Below, in pieces: positions 15,628-24,107 of a DNA stretch of 64,000 bases. This stretch comes from Mycolicibacterium cosmeticum (lineage in GTDB: Bacteria > Actinomycetota > Actinomycetes > Mycobacteriales > Mycobacteriaceae), in NCBI GenBank assembly GCA_016197365.1, contig JACPVS010000021.1, positions 124,001 to 188,000 on the forward strand, written 5' to 3'. How positions within the stretch are numbered: position 1 is the first letter of the stretch; each line of letters opens with the position of its first letter. The notes below the pieces were generated by a model, which ran no database searches, was not told the DNA's origin, and saw only the letters and a program-made list of their open reading frames with translations. The translations under genes and the position numbers were made by a program.

Positions 15628-18092
15628 AACGCAGGCTGGTCGTCGTGGGCAACGGGATGGCCGGGGTCCGCGCGATCGAGGAAATCCTGGCGCGTGGCGG
15701 CGGCGAACTCTTCGACATCACCGTTTTCGGCGACGAACCGTACGGCAATTACAACCGCATCCTGCTCTCCAATGTGCTTGCCGGCAGTGACGACTCGGCC
15801 GAGATCTACCTCAACGCGCTGGACTGGTACGCCGACAATGCGATCGACCTGCGAGCCGGGGTGCGCGTCGTGCGGCTGGACACGTTCGCGCGGCTGGTGC
15901 ATGCCGACGACGGGTCGACCATCCGATACGACGATGTGATCCTCGCGACCGGAAGCCGCTCGTTCTTCCCGCCCATGACGGGTTTGTGGGCCGACAACAA
16001 GAACCTCGCTGACGGTGTCTTCGGCTTCCGCACCCTGGACGACTGCATCGGGATGATCACCGAGGCGGCCAACCGGACGAAGGCCGTCGTGATCGGTGGC
16101 GGACTGCTGGGCCTGGAAGCCGCGCGCGGGCTCCAGAACCGGGGCCTGGCCGTCGATGTCGTACACGCCGGGCCCACCCTGATGAACGCGCAGCTCGATG
16201 ACGCCGCCGGCACCATCCTGCGGCGCTCCGTCGAACGGATCGGCATCTCCGTGCACACCGACAAACGCACCACGGAGGTTCTCGTCGACGAGGACGCCAA
16301 GCTGTCGGGGATCGTCTTCTCCGACGGCAGTGTCATCGACTGCGACATGTTGGTCATCGCCGCGGGTATCCGGCCCAACGTCGGACTGGCGCAGCGTGCC
16401 GGCCTGACGGTTGAGCGGGCCATCGTGGTCGACGATCACATGCGGTCCATCGACGACGGTCACGTCTACGTCGTCGGCGAATGCGCCCAGCACCGCGGCC
16501 AGGTCTACGGGCTGGTCGCGCCTCTGTGGGAGCAGGCCACCGTGCTGGCCGATCACCTCACCGGCACCGATACCACTGCGGCATACCGCGGTTCGCGCAC
16601 CGCCACCAAACTCAAGGTCGCCGGCGTCGACGTGGCCTCGATGGGCATCAAAGCCCCCGAGCTGCCCGACGACGAGTTCGTGCAGTACTCCGAACCACGA
16701 CACGGCGTGTACAAGACGATCGTCATCCGGGACGGGAAGCTGGTGGGCGCCACCCTGGTCGGTGATGTGTCGAAGGTGTCCTTCCTGACCCAGGCCTTCG
16801 ACAGCGGCCTGCCGCTGCCCGACGAGCGCGTGTCACTGATGTTCGACATCGGCACCCCCGATGTGGCGGTGGGTGTTTCGGAACTCTCCGACGATGCGCA
16901 AGTGTGTAACTGCAACGGGGTATCCAAGGGCGCGCTGGTCTCCTGTGTACAGGCCGGTGAAACCTCCGTCTCGGGGGTGATGGCGAAGACCAAGGCCGGC
17001 AAGGGGTGTGGCTCCTGTAAGGAACTGGTCGGCCAGATCGTCGAATGGGCGGCCGGCGGTGCCGTCACCGAGGATCCGTCGGCATCGTGGTATGTGCCCG
17101 GTGTCCCCTACGACAAGCCGTCTTTGATGTCGTTGGTGCGTGAGCTGCAATTGCATTCGGTATCTGCGGTATTCGCTGCCCTGGCTCCTGATGGCCGTGT
17201 CGATGCCGGCTCGAAAATGGCACTGTCCTCGCTGCTGGAGATGATGTGGGCGGACGAATTCGTCGACGAGCAGGACGCTCGGTACATCAACGACCGGGTG
17301 CACGCCAACATCCAGCGGGACGGCACATTCTCGGTGGTCCCGCAGATGAAGGGCGGGGTGACGAATGCGGACCAATTGCGCAAAATCGCCGACGTCGCCG
17401 ACAAGTACGCGATTCCGCTGATCAAGTGCACCGGTGGCCAGCGCATCGACTTGCTGGGTATCCGCAAGGAGGATCTGCCCGCGGTGTGGGCCGACTTGGA
17501 CATGCCGTCGGGCTATGCCTACGGCAAGAGCTTCCGCACCGTGAAAACCTGTGTGGGCAGCGACTTCTGCCGCTACGGCGTCGGTGATTCGACGGCTTTG
17601 GGCATTGCACTGGAGGAGCGCTACCAGGGTTTGGCGAGCCCGGCGAAGATGAAGTTGGCTGTCACGGGGTGCCCGCGCAACTGTGCCGAGTCGCTGTGCA
17701 AGGACCTCGGGGTGGTCGCCGTGGACGGTGGCCGCTGGGAGATCTACGTCGGTGGCGCGGCGGGCGCGCATATCCGTAAAGGCGACCTGCTGGCGACCGT
17801 GGACTCTGCTGACACGGTGATGACGCTGACCGGCCGGTTCCTGCAGTTCTACCGCGAGGATGCGCGATGGCTGGAACGCACGTATGCCTGGGTACCGCGA
17901 GTGGGCATCGAGCACATCCGCGCCGTGGTGGTCGAAGATGCGCTCGGATTGGCGGAGGGACTGGATGCGCGCATGCAGAAATCCGTTGATGCGTATCGGG
18001 ATCCGTGGCTGGATGGCCGGGAACCGGTGAGCGAGGGACAGTTCCGTTCGTCGTTGCCGTTGTTGGCACTTCCCCAGGTGCCGGTGCGATGA
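15624..18092 (+). CDS. nirB: nitrite reductase (NAD(P)H) large subunit
   Basis: An 822-residue cytoplasmic enzyme that reduces nitrite to ammonium with six electrons from NAD(P)H. The order of parts is typical: FAD/NAD domains with VVGNGMAGVRAIEE at the start and VVIGGGLLGLEAARGL near 155; a BFD-like 2Fe-2S site, CNCNGVSKG near 427 with GKGCGSCK near 459; ferredoxin-like repeats; and the siroheme-4Fe-4S ligands TCVGSDFC near 642 and GCPRNC near 682. All four expected cysteines are present. The GTG start overlaps the preceding gene. Confidence 0.96.
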   Translation: MKRRLVVVGNGMAGVRAIEEILARGGGELFDITVFGDEPYGNYNRILLSNVLAGSDDSAEIYLNALDWYADNAIDLRAGVRVVRLDTFARLVHADDGSTIRYDDVILATGSRSFFPPMTGLWADNKNLADGVFGFRTLDDCIGMITEAANRTKAVVIGGGLLGLEAARGLQNRGLAVDVVHAGPTLMNAQLDDAAGTILRRSVERIGISVHTDKRTTEVLVDEDAKLSGIVFSDGSVIDCDMLVIAAGIRPNVGLAQRAGLTVERAIVVDDHMRSIDDGHVYVVGECAQHRGQVYGLVAPLWEQATVLADHLTGTDTTAAYRGSRTATKLKVAGVDVASMGIKAPELPDDEFVQYSEPRHGVYKTIVIRDGKLVGATLVGDVSKVSFLTQAFDSGLPLPDERVSLMFDIGTPDVAVGVSELSDDAQVCNCNGVSKGALVSCVQAGETSVSGVMAKTKAGKGCGSCKELVGQIVEWAAGGAVTEDPSASWYVPGVPYDKPSLMSLVRELQLHSVSAVFAALAPDGRVDAGSKMALSSLLEMMWADEFVDEQDARYINDRVHANIQRDGTFSVVPQMKGGVTNADQLRKIADVADKYAIPLIKCTGGQRIDLLGIRKEDLPAVWADLDMPSGYAYGKSFRTVKTCVGSDFCRYGVGDSTALGIALEERYQGLASPAKMKLAVTGCPRNCAESLCKDLGVVAVDGGRWEIYVGGAAGAHIRKGDLLATVDSADTVMTLTGRFLQFYREDARWLERTYAWVPRVGIEHIRAVVVEDALGLAEGLDARMQKSVDAYRDPWLDGREPVSEGQFRSSLPLLALPQVPVR

Positions 18093-18120
18093 GCGCCTGC
18101 GCGAAGAGCCGAGGGCACCG
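18089..18120 (+). repeat. MIRU-like 32-bp unit between nirB and nirD carrying a coupled 11-residue ORF
   Basis: The nirB stop overlaps an ATG (ATGA at 18089-18092). That ATG opens a frame encoding MSACAKSRGHR, whose TGA (18122-18124) overlaps the nirD ATG (ATGA at 18121-18124). The 32 bases between the two ATGA sites start ATGAGCG and contain GCGAAGAG, both shared with the hisF-hisI repeat. This layout fits mycobacterial interspersed repetitive units, described as inserted at DTGA coupling sites in operons. Confidence 0.55.
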
Positions 18121-18417
18121 ATGAGCAGTCTGGGGCCGGTCTCGCAGATTCCGGTTGGCGAGGGGCGGACGTTCGCGGTAGCAGACGCCCAGATCGCGGT
18201 GTTCCGGTTGCGGGACGGATCGTTGCGTGCGCTGGACGCCGTCTGCCCACACAAAGGTGGACCCTTGGCCGACGGGCTGGCCGACGACGGCGTGGTGGTC
18301 TGTCCGTTGCACGGCGCGACCTATGACATGTGCACAGGCGTCGAGGCAGGTGGTGGCGAACCGGTGCGCAGCTATTCCGTGGTCGACGTGGACGGGCAGA
18401 TTCAGATCACGACCTGA
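18121..18417 (+). CDS. nirD: nitrite reductase small subunit (Rieske)
   Basis: A 98-residue Rieske-type protein that partners NirB. The iron-sulfur ligands are CPHKGGPLADG near residue 42 and CPLHGATYDMCTG near residue 61, that is C-x-H...C-x2-H. Such short NirD proteins are normal for actinobacteria. Its ATG overlaps the stop of the 11-residue ORF in the repeat that separates it from nirB. Confidence 0.94.
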   Translation: MSSLGPVSQIPVGEGRTFAVADAQIAVFRLRDGSLRALDAVCPHKGGPLADGLADDGVVVCPLHGATYDMCTGVEAGGGEPVRSYSVVDVDGQIQITT

Positions 18418-18423
18418 GCGGTT

Positions 18424-18442
18424 ACGCAAGAGCGAATTGCGT
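18424..18442 (+). terminator. weak hairpin after nirD
   Basis: ACGCAA (18424-18429) pairs with TTGCGT (18437-18442) around a seven-base loop, followed by TGTTGTGG. It is a possible weak terminator of the nir operon. Confidence 0.3.
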
Positions 18443-18445
18443 TGT

Positions 18446-18473
18446 TGTGGATAGCTTTTGGGGCTGTGGATAA
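18446..18473. other. two DnaA-box-like repeats
   Basis: TGTGGATAG (18446-18454) and TGTGGATAA (18465-18473) are direct repeats 19 bases apart. The second is the exact complement of the classical DnaA box TTATCCACA. They lie 40-65 bases upstream of the DUF222/HNH gene. Whether they bind DnaA or are simply part of the repeat family is unknown. Confidence 0.35.
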
Positions 18474-18499
18474 CTTCTGGTCCCGTCGGTGGTGCGGCG

Positions 18500-18505
18500 T
18501 AGACT
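18500..18505 (+). promoter_or_regulatory. -10 box for a leaderless HNH gene transcript
   Basis: TAGACT fits TAnnnT and its last T is seven bases before the A of the ATG at 18512, the spacing expected for leaderless transcription. No ribosome site is present. Confidence 0.45.
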
Positions 18506-18511
18506 TCGAAC

Positions 18512-19954
18512 ATGCTTGCGAATACGGTGTCGGATCGGGAGGCGGTCACCACTGCCCTCGCCGACTACCGTGCCGCCTGCCAGAAACTGACCACGCTCGA
18601 CTTCACTGCCTTCACAGTTCCGGAACTGCTTGAGATCCAATCCGAACGGGAGCACCTGGTCCGTACGACTGCATCTGTCGATCACCGCATCTTGGCTGCC
18701 TTGCAATGCCAGGTCACCGCCAAGGAGATCGGCGGGAAATCCTGGCCCGACATTCTGGCGCTGCGACTGGGCATCAGCCAAACGGCGGCGAAGGCCCGGG
18801 TGAAGGATGCTGAGCATCTGAGTCCCCGACACATCATCGGCGGGGAAACACTGCAACCCGAACTACCCGCCTGCGCTGCCGCCCTCGCCCAGGGAACCAT
18901 CAACCTCGAACACACCACCATCATCCGCGACGTCTTGCGCAAGGCCGATCGCTACCTCACCGTCGCCGTGCGCGCCGAGTGGGAAGACACCCTGGTCCGC
19001 ATCGCCACCACCAATCCACCCGAAACCGTCAAAGACGCCGGCGCCCACATGCTCTATCTGCTCAACCAGGACGGCAAAAGCCCCGACCTCGCGCAGCATC
19101 AACCCGGCTTACGGCTGGGACCCCAAGAGGCCGACGGCAACTACCGGGTCAGCGGCTACCTCGATGCCGAAGCCGCGGCCTACTTCAAAACCATCGAATC
19201 AGTCTGGGCCGCCCCCGGGGTCAACAATCCCGCCGACACCGAACCGATCCCCAACCCCACACCCAATCCGCTCGACCCCGAAGCCGAAGAGGAACTGCAC
19301 GCCGCACAACGGTTCGCCGAAGCCGCCGCCGGTGACACCCGCAGCCCCGCCCGCCGCGCCCACGACGCCTTCAAAACCCTGTGCCGCGAAACCCTGATGT
19401 CCAAGAAACTCGGCCAACACAACGGACTACCGGTCACCGTCGTCATCACCGCCCCCCTCGCCGACCTGGAAAAGGGCGCCGGCATCGCGCACACCAACAG
19501 CGGCGTCAAACTCTCCATCCCCGACCTGATGCGCCTGGCCGCCCACGCCCACCACTACTTCCTACTATTTCGCAAACACACCGCAGAACCGTTGTACCTG
19601 GGTCGCACCAAACGCCTGGCATCCACAGCCCAACGACTCGTCGCGATCGCCCGCGACCGCGGCTGCACCCGCCCCGGCTGCTTCGCCCCCGCTGACCGCT
19701 GCCAGGCCAACCACGTCCACGACTGGGCCACCGGCGGCACAACCGATGCCGACACCATCATCCTGGGCTGCGGACCCGACAACCGCCTCGCCTACGAAAC
19801 CGGCTGGAGCACCCACCTCAACCCGGCCACCGGTCGCGCCGAATGGATCCCACCACCACTACTGGACGTCGGCCAAGACCACACCAACCACCACTTCCAC
19901 CCCGAAGAACTCCTCAACCCACCCGAAAATGAAGAGGACGGCGATGATCCGTGA
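18512..19954 (+). CDS. DUF222 / HNH endonuclease, 13E12 repeat family
   Basis: A 480-residue protein of the actinobacterial REP13E12 family. Residues 20-330 form the DUF222 region. The HNH domain near 380-430 reads GCTRPGCFAPADRCQANHVHDW, then GGTTDADTIILGCGPDNRL. The usual HH pair is N-H here, a variant I believe also occurs in mycobacterial members. A proline- and histidine-rich tail follows. The role of these proteins is not known. In M. tuberculosis, REP13E12 copies serve as attachment sites for phiRv1. It lies between nirD and convergent lgt, 24 bases from the lgt stop. Confidence 0.85.
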   Translation: MLANTVSDREAVTTALADYRAACQKLTTLDFTAFTVPELLEIQSEREHLVRTTASVDHRILAALQCQVTAKEIGGKSWPDILALRLGISQTAAKARVKDAEHLSPRHIIGGETLQPELPACAAALAQGTINLEHTTIIRDVLRKADRYLTVAVRAEWEDTLVRIATTNPPETVKDAGAHMLYLLNQDGKSPDLAQHQPGLRLGPQEADGNYRVSGYLDAEAAAYFKTIESVWAAPGVNNPADTEPIPNPTPNPLDPEAEEELHAAQRFAEAAAGDTRSPARRAHDAFKTLCRETLMSKKLGQHNGLPVTVVITAPLADLEKGAGIAHTNSGVKLSIPDLMRLAAHAHHYFLLFRKHTAEPLYLGRTKRLASTAQRLVAIARDRGCTRPGCFAPADRCQANHVHDWATGGTTDADTIILGCGPDNRLAYETGWSTHLNPATGRAEWIPPPLLDVGQDHTNHHFHPEELLNPPENEEDGDDP

Positions 19955-19978
19955 TGGTCTACCTGCGTTGCCGCTTCG

Positions 19979-22066
19979 TCAGCGGTTTCGACGCCACCAG
20001 CGGGGCTTGCGGGCTGACTCGGATGCCATGGGTGCCAATGGAGCCGGTTCTGGCTTCGCCTTCGCCTCGGCGGGCACTTCGGCATCGTCATCGCCGGTCG
20101 AATCGCGTTCTACGACCTCAGTGTCGGTTTCCGCTTCAACCGAATCGCCCTCGGCGACCTCGGCCTCAGGCTCAGGCTCATCGATCTCAGCCGACGTTTC
20201 TGCTTCTTCTACAGATTCGCTTGCTGCATCGTCGCTCGGGGCAGCCTCGCCCTCAGGATCGGGCTCGTCGTCACCGGCCGCAGCTTCCGCTTCTTCAACA
20301 GATTCAACGTCGGCGGATTCCTCGTCAGAGTCGACCTCAGCCGAATCGCCCTCAACGACCTCGGACTCGGCTTCCGCCTGAGCCTCATCGGCAGCTTCGA
20401 CGGACCCGTCAGCAGCGGACTCTTCCTCAGCAGCACCCGCGGTCTCGGTCTCTGGTTCAGCGGCGTCACTGAGCGCAGCCTCGACAGATTCGTCCGCAGC
20501 GGGCTCATCTACAACAGCGGCAACCTCAGTCTCCGTTTCCGCCTCAACCGAGTCGCCTTCGGCAGCCTCAGGCTCATCGTCACCAGCCGAAGCTTCATCA
20601 GACTCTTCGCCTTCAGCCTCAGCCTCCGGCAGATCCTCACCAGTGGAGTGTGTCGACCCAGCAGCTGCCAGCGATTCCGATGCCGCTTCCAACTCCGCAC
20701 CCACGTCGGACGCCTCGACGGACGACTCCTCGGCAGCAGGTTCCTCTACCGACTCGCCCTCCGCCTCGTCGGTTTCGATCTCGGGCTCGGCAGGATCGTC
20801 GGCCTCGGCTTCGGTCTCCGGCTCGTCCGTAACGGCAGATTCAGTCGGCTCCACGGCCTCCGGCTCGGAACCGGCGTCAGAAGTCTCGGGCTCGGATTCG
20901 ACCGCATCGTCCGCTGCAGCGTCACCCTCGGACTCCTCGGAACCCTCCGTCTCAGTCTCAGCCTCGGCGTCCGGCTCCTCGCCTGCCACCACGAGGGTGT
21001 CGGCATCAACGGGCTCTTCGGCCTCGTCTGCGGCCTCGGCTTCTTCGGCGACATCCACGTCACCCTCGACATCACCGACCGCCGCCGCATCCTCGGATTC
21101 GGCCGCTCCCGCCACGGTCGCGGCCGCCACCACACCGGTGCCCGCGCCAATCGCCGCCAATTCCTTGGCCAGCGAGTCTTCGAGGGGAGAATCGTCATCC
21201 TGCTTGCCGGCCAGCGACTCCGGATCTTCCCGGCCCTTCGGCGCGACCATGATGTACACCACCGCAGCGACGAAGACGAACGTCGAGGTGAACGTGTTCA
21301 CCCGAATGCCGTCGACGGGCATGGACGCCGGGTCGCTGCGCATCAGTTCGATCCAGAACCGGCCCACGCAATAGCCGGCCACATACAGCGCGAACAACCG
21401 CCCGTGGCCCATGTTGAAGCGCTTGTCGATCCACAACAGCAACGCGAAAATCAGCAGGTTCCACAGCAACTCGTACAGGAACGTCGGATGCACGATGCCG
21501 ACCAGCTGCCCGTCGGACACACCGTTCAGCGTGTTGAGCGCACCGCTGGCGTCACGACGTTCGTAGATCTCCAGACCCCACGGCACCGTCGTCTCGCGAC
21601 CGTACAGTTCCTGGTTGAAATAGTTGCCGAGCCGACCGATCGCCTGCGCCAGGATGATCCCGGGCGCGATCGCATCGCCGAACGCGGGCAACGGAATTCC
21701 GCGCATCCGGCAGCCGATCCAGGCGCCGACGGCACCGAGCGCCACCGCACCCCAGATCCCGAGGCCACCATCCCAGATCCGGAACGCCGCCCCGAGTCCG
21801 GCACCACCGTCACCGAAGTACGTCTTCCAGTCGGTCATCACGTGATAGAGGCGGCCACCGACCAAGCCGAACGGCACTGCCAGCAAGGCGATGTCGTAGA
21901 TGACGCCCTGCTCGCCACCGCGCGCCACCCACCGGCGGTCACCGATGATCAGCGCGGCGACGATGCCGGCGATGATGCACAGCGCATACGCGCGAATGGG
22001 CACCGGCCCGATATGCCACACACCCTGCGACGGGCTGGGGATGAAGGCGAGGATCGTCTCGGTCAT
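19979..22066 (-). CDS. lgt: prolipoprotein diacylglyceryl transferase with giant acidic tail
   Basis: Membrane enzyme that attaches diacylglyceryl to the lipobox cysteine of prolipoproteins. Residues 1-277 are a normal Lgt: seven hydrophobic segments, the signature GRLGNYFNQE at 144-153 with its essential arginine, and HPTFLYE at 193-199. Residues from about 278 to 695 are an extension made almost only of E, A, D, S, T, V and P, with internal repeats such as EGDSVEAET, ending in a basic RKPRWWRRNR. Mycobacterial Lgt proteins do carry C-terminal extensions (M. tuberculosis Lgt has 468 residues), but this one is longer. The tail has no frameshift. The ATG overlaps the trpA stop. Confidence 0.93.
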   Translation of the reverse strand: MTETILAFIPSPSQGVWHIGPVPIRAYALCIIAGIVAALIIGDRRWVARGGEQGVIYDIALLAVPFGLVGGRLYHVMTDWKTYFGDGGAGLGAAFRIWDGGLGIWGAVALGAVGAWIGCRMRGIPLPAFGDAIAPGIILAQAIGRLGNYFNQELYGRETTVPWGLEIYERRDASGALNTLNGVSDGQLVGIVHPTFLYELLWNLLIFALLLWIDKRFNMGHGRLFALYVAGYCVGRFWIELMRSDPASMPVDGIRVNTFTSTFVFVAAVVYIMVAPKGREDPESLAGKQDDDSPLEDSLAKELAAIGAGTGVVAAATVAGAAESEDAAAVGDVEGDVDVAEEAEAADEAEEPVDADTLVVAGEEPDAEAETETEGSEESEGDAAADDAVESEPETSDAGSEPEAVEPTESAVTDEPETEAEADDPAEPEIETDEAEGESVEEPAAEESSVEASDVGAELEAASESLAAAGSTHSTGEDLPEAEAEGEESDEASAGDDEPEAAEGDSVEAETETEVAAVVDEPAADESVEAALSDAAEPETETAGAAEEESAADGSVEAADEAQAEAESEVVEGDSAEVDSDEESADVESVEEAEAAAGDDEPDPEGEAAPSDDAASESVEEAETSAEIDEPEPEAEVAEGDSVEAETDTEVVERDSTGDDDAEVPAEAKAKPEPAPLAPMASESARKPRWWRRNR

Positions 22067-22851
22067 GCCGGAATCCCCTGCCGCACGCCCTCGGAAAGCT
22101 CGGTGGTCAACGCCCGCACGGCCGGGATCCCGTCATCGAGAGCCGACACCAGTGCCGACCCGACGATGACGCCGTCCGCGTAGGCACCGATCTCGGCCGC
22201 CTGCTCCCGCGAGCGCACACCCAAGCCGACCCCGACCGGGATGTCGGAGATCTCCCGGATCCGTCGCACCAACTCGGGCGCCATGTTCGACACCGCGTCG
22301 CGCGCGCCGGTCACACCCATGGTCGACGCGGCGTACACGAATCCACTGGAGGCATGCACCGTGGCGGCCAGTCGCTCCGGGGTGGACGACGGCGCCACCA
22401 AGAAAATCCGATCGAGATCGTGTTTCTCCGACGCTGCCACCCAGTCCCCTGCCTCGTCCGGAATCAGATCCGGCGTGATCAATCCCAACCCGCCGGCCGC
22501 TGCGAGGTCGCGGGCGAAAGCATCCACGCCCCAACGCAACACCGGATTCCAGTACGTCATCACCACGGCGCGCCCGCCGGCATTGCTGATCGCCTCGACG
22601 GCACGCAGCGCGTCGCGCACCCGTACACCGCCGGCCAGCGCGGCCTCGGTCGCCCGCGCGATCGTCGGGCCGTCCATCCCGGGATCGGAGTACGCGACCC
22701 CGACTTCCACGATGTCACAACCGGATTCGACGAGAGCGGTCATCGCCGAGATGGAAGTCTGCACATCCGGATAACCGGTCGGGAGGTAGCCGATCAACGC
22801 GGAACGCCCCTCGGCACGACACGTGTCGAACAGAGGCCCCAATCGGCTCAC
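22063..22851 (-). CDS. trpA: tryptophan synthase alpha chain
   Basis: A 262-residue TIM barrel that cleaves indole-3-glycerol phosphate, passing indole to TrpB. It begins MSRLGPLFDTCRAEGRSALI. Family motifs are GYLPTGYPD, ELGxPYSDP in the variant EVGVAYSDPGMDGPTI, and GFVYAASTMGVTGAR. GVGLGVRSREQA binds the substrate phosphate. The start overlaps the trpB stop by four bases and its own stop overlaps the lgt start. Confidence 0.96.
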   Translation of the reverse strand: MSRLGPLFDTCRAEGRSALIGYLPTGYPDVQTSISAMTALVESGCDIVEVGVAYSDPGMDGPTIARATEAALAGGVRVRDALRAVEAISNAGGRAVVMTYWNPVLRWGVDAFARDLAAAGGLGLITPDLIPDEAGDWVAASEKHDLDRIFLVAPSSTPERLAATVHASSGFVYAASTMGVTGARDAVSNMAPELVRRIREISDIPVGVGLGVRSREQAAEIGAYADGVIVGSALVSALDDGIPAVRALTTELSEGVRQGIPA

Positions 22852-24107
22852 GAATCACCGTCCAGTAGCCCGAACCATTTACCTGCGGTCTCGACGTCCT
22901 TGTCGCCCCGACCGGACAGGTTCACCACGATCACCGAGGACGGGCCGAGTTCGACGCCGAGCTTCAGCGCACCGGCCACCGCGTGCGCGGACTCGATCGC
23001 GGGGATGATGCCCTCGGTCCGGCACAGCAGCGAGAACGCGTCCATCGCCTCGGTATCGGTGACCGGCCGGTACTCGGCCCGGCCGACATCCTTGAGCAGA
23101 GCGTGCTCCGGTCCTACTCCCGGATAGTCCAAACCCGCTGAGATGGAATGCGATTCGATGGTCTGGCCGTCCTCGTCCTGCAGCAGGTAGGAGAACGAAC
23201 CCTGGAAGGCGCCCGGCGAACCACCGGTGAAGGTCGCGGCGTGCCGGCCCGTCTCCACACCGTCGCCGGCGGCCTCGAACCCGACCAGCCGCACACCCGG
23301 GTCGTCGATGAAGGCGTGGAACACACCGATGGCGTTGGATCCGCCGCCCACGCACGCCGTCACGGCGTCGGGCAGCCGGCCGGCCTGTTCGAGGATCTGG
23401 GCCCGCGCCTCCAAGCCGATGATCCGCTGGAAATCGCGCACCATCAGCGGGAACGGATGTGGGCCCGCTGCGGTGCCGAAGGCGTAGTAGGTGTCGTCGG
23501 CGTGCGCGACCCAGTCCCGGAACGTCTCGTTGATCGCGTCTTTGAGCGTTTTGGAGCCGGACTCCACCGAGACCACCTGGGCACCCAGCAGCCGCATCCG
23601 GGCGACGTTGAGCGCCTGGCGCGCGGTGTCGACCGCGCCCATGTAGATGACGCAGTCCAGCCCCATCAACGCGCACGCGGTGGCGGTGGCGACCCCGTGT
23701 TGTCCGGCGCCGGTTTCGGCGATGACGCGGGTCTTGCCCATCTGCTTGGCCAGCAGCGCCTGCCCGAGCACATTGTTGATCTTGTGCGATCCGGTGTGGT
23801 TGAGGTCTTCACGCTTGAGGAACAGTCGTGCGCCACCGGCATGCTCCGCGAGCCGAGCCGCCTCATACAGCGGCGACGGACGGCCGGTGTAGTGCCGCTG
23901 CAGCCGATCGAGCTCGTCGAGGAAGGCCTGGTCGCGACGCACCTTGTCGTACGCGGCGGTGACCTCTTCGATGACGGCCATCAGTGCTTCGGGAACCAGA
24001 CGTCCGCCGTAGGCGCCGAAATGGCCCTTGGCGTCCGGATCATGGCTGGTGGGTTCGGCCACCGCCGCGCTCATGCGAGGCAGTTGTGGACCGGAGATAT
24101 CCGCCAT
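22848..24107 (-). CDS. trpB: tryptophan synthase beta chain
   Basis: A 419-residue PLP enzyme that makes L-tryptophan from indole and serine. The PLP lysine is in EDLNHTGSHKINN near residue 110. ETGAGQHGVATA supplies the catalytic glutamate region, and GGGSNAIG the phosphate loop. Start: the ATG at 24105-24107 directly follows the trpC stop; a second ATG at 24072-24074 (MSAAVAEPTSH) matches my memory of the M. tuberculosis protein and may be the real one. Neither has a strong ribosome site. Confidence 0.95.
   Translation of the reverse strand: MADISGPQLPRMSAAVAEPTSHDPDAKGHFGAYGGRLVPEALMAVIEEVTAAYDKVRRDQAFLDELDRLQRHYTGRPSPLYEAARLAEHAGGARLFLKREDLNHTGSHKINNVLGQALLAKQMGKTRVIAETGAGQHGVATATACALMGLDCVIYMGAVDTARQALNVARMRLLGAQVVSVESGSKTLKDAINETFRDWVAHADDTYYAFGTAAGPHPFPLMVRDFQRIIGLEARAQILEQAGRLPDAVTACVGGGSNAIGVFHAFIDDPGVRLVGFEAAGDGVETGRHAATFTGGSPGAFQGSFSYLLQDEDGQTIESHSISAGLDYPGVGPEHALLKDVGRAEYRPVTDTEAMDAFSLLCRTEGIIPAIESAHAVAGALKLGVELGPSSVIVVNLSGRGDKDVETAGKWFGLLDGDS

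Noticed and set aside
19382..19954. HNH gene as a degraded transposon or homing element
   Set aside because: The frame is intact and typical in length for DUF222/HNH proteins; no terminal repeats or target duplication could be seen.
20643..22183. Long plus-strand frames opposite lgt, including a Ser/Ala/Asp-rich one
   Set aside because: They are antisense readings of the Glu/Ala/Asp repeats of the Lgt tail; no start signals and no family resemblance.
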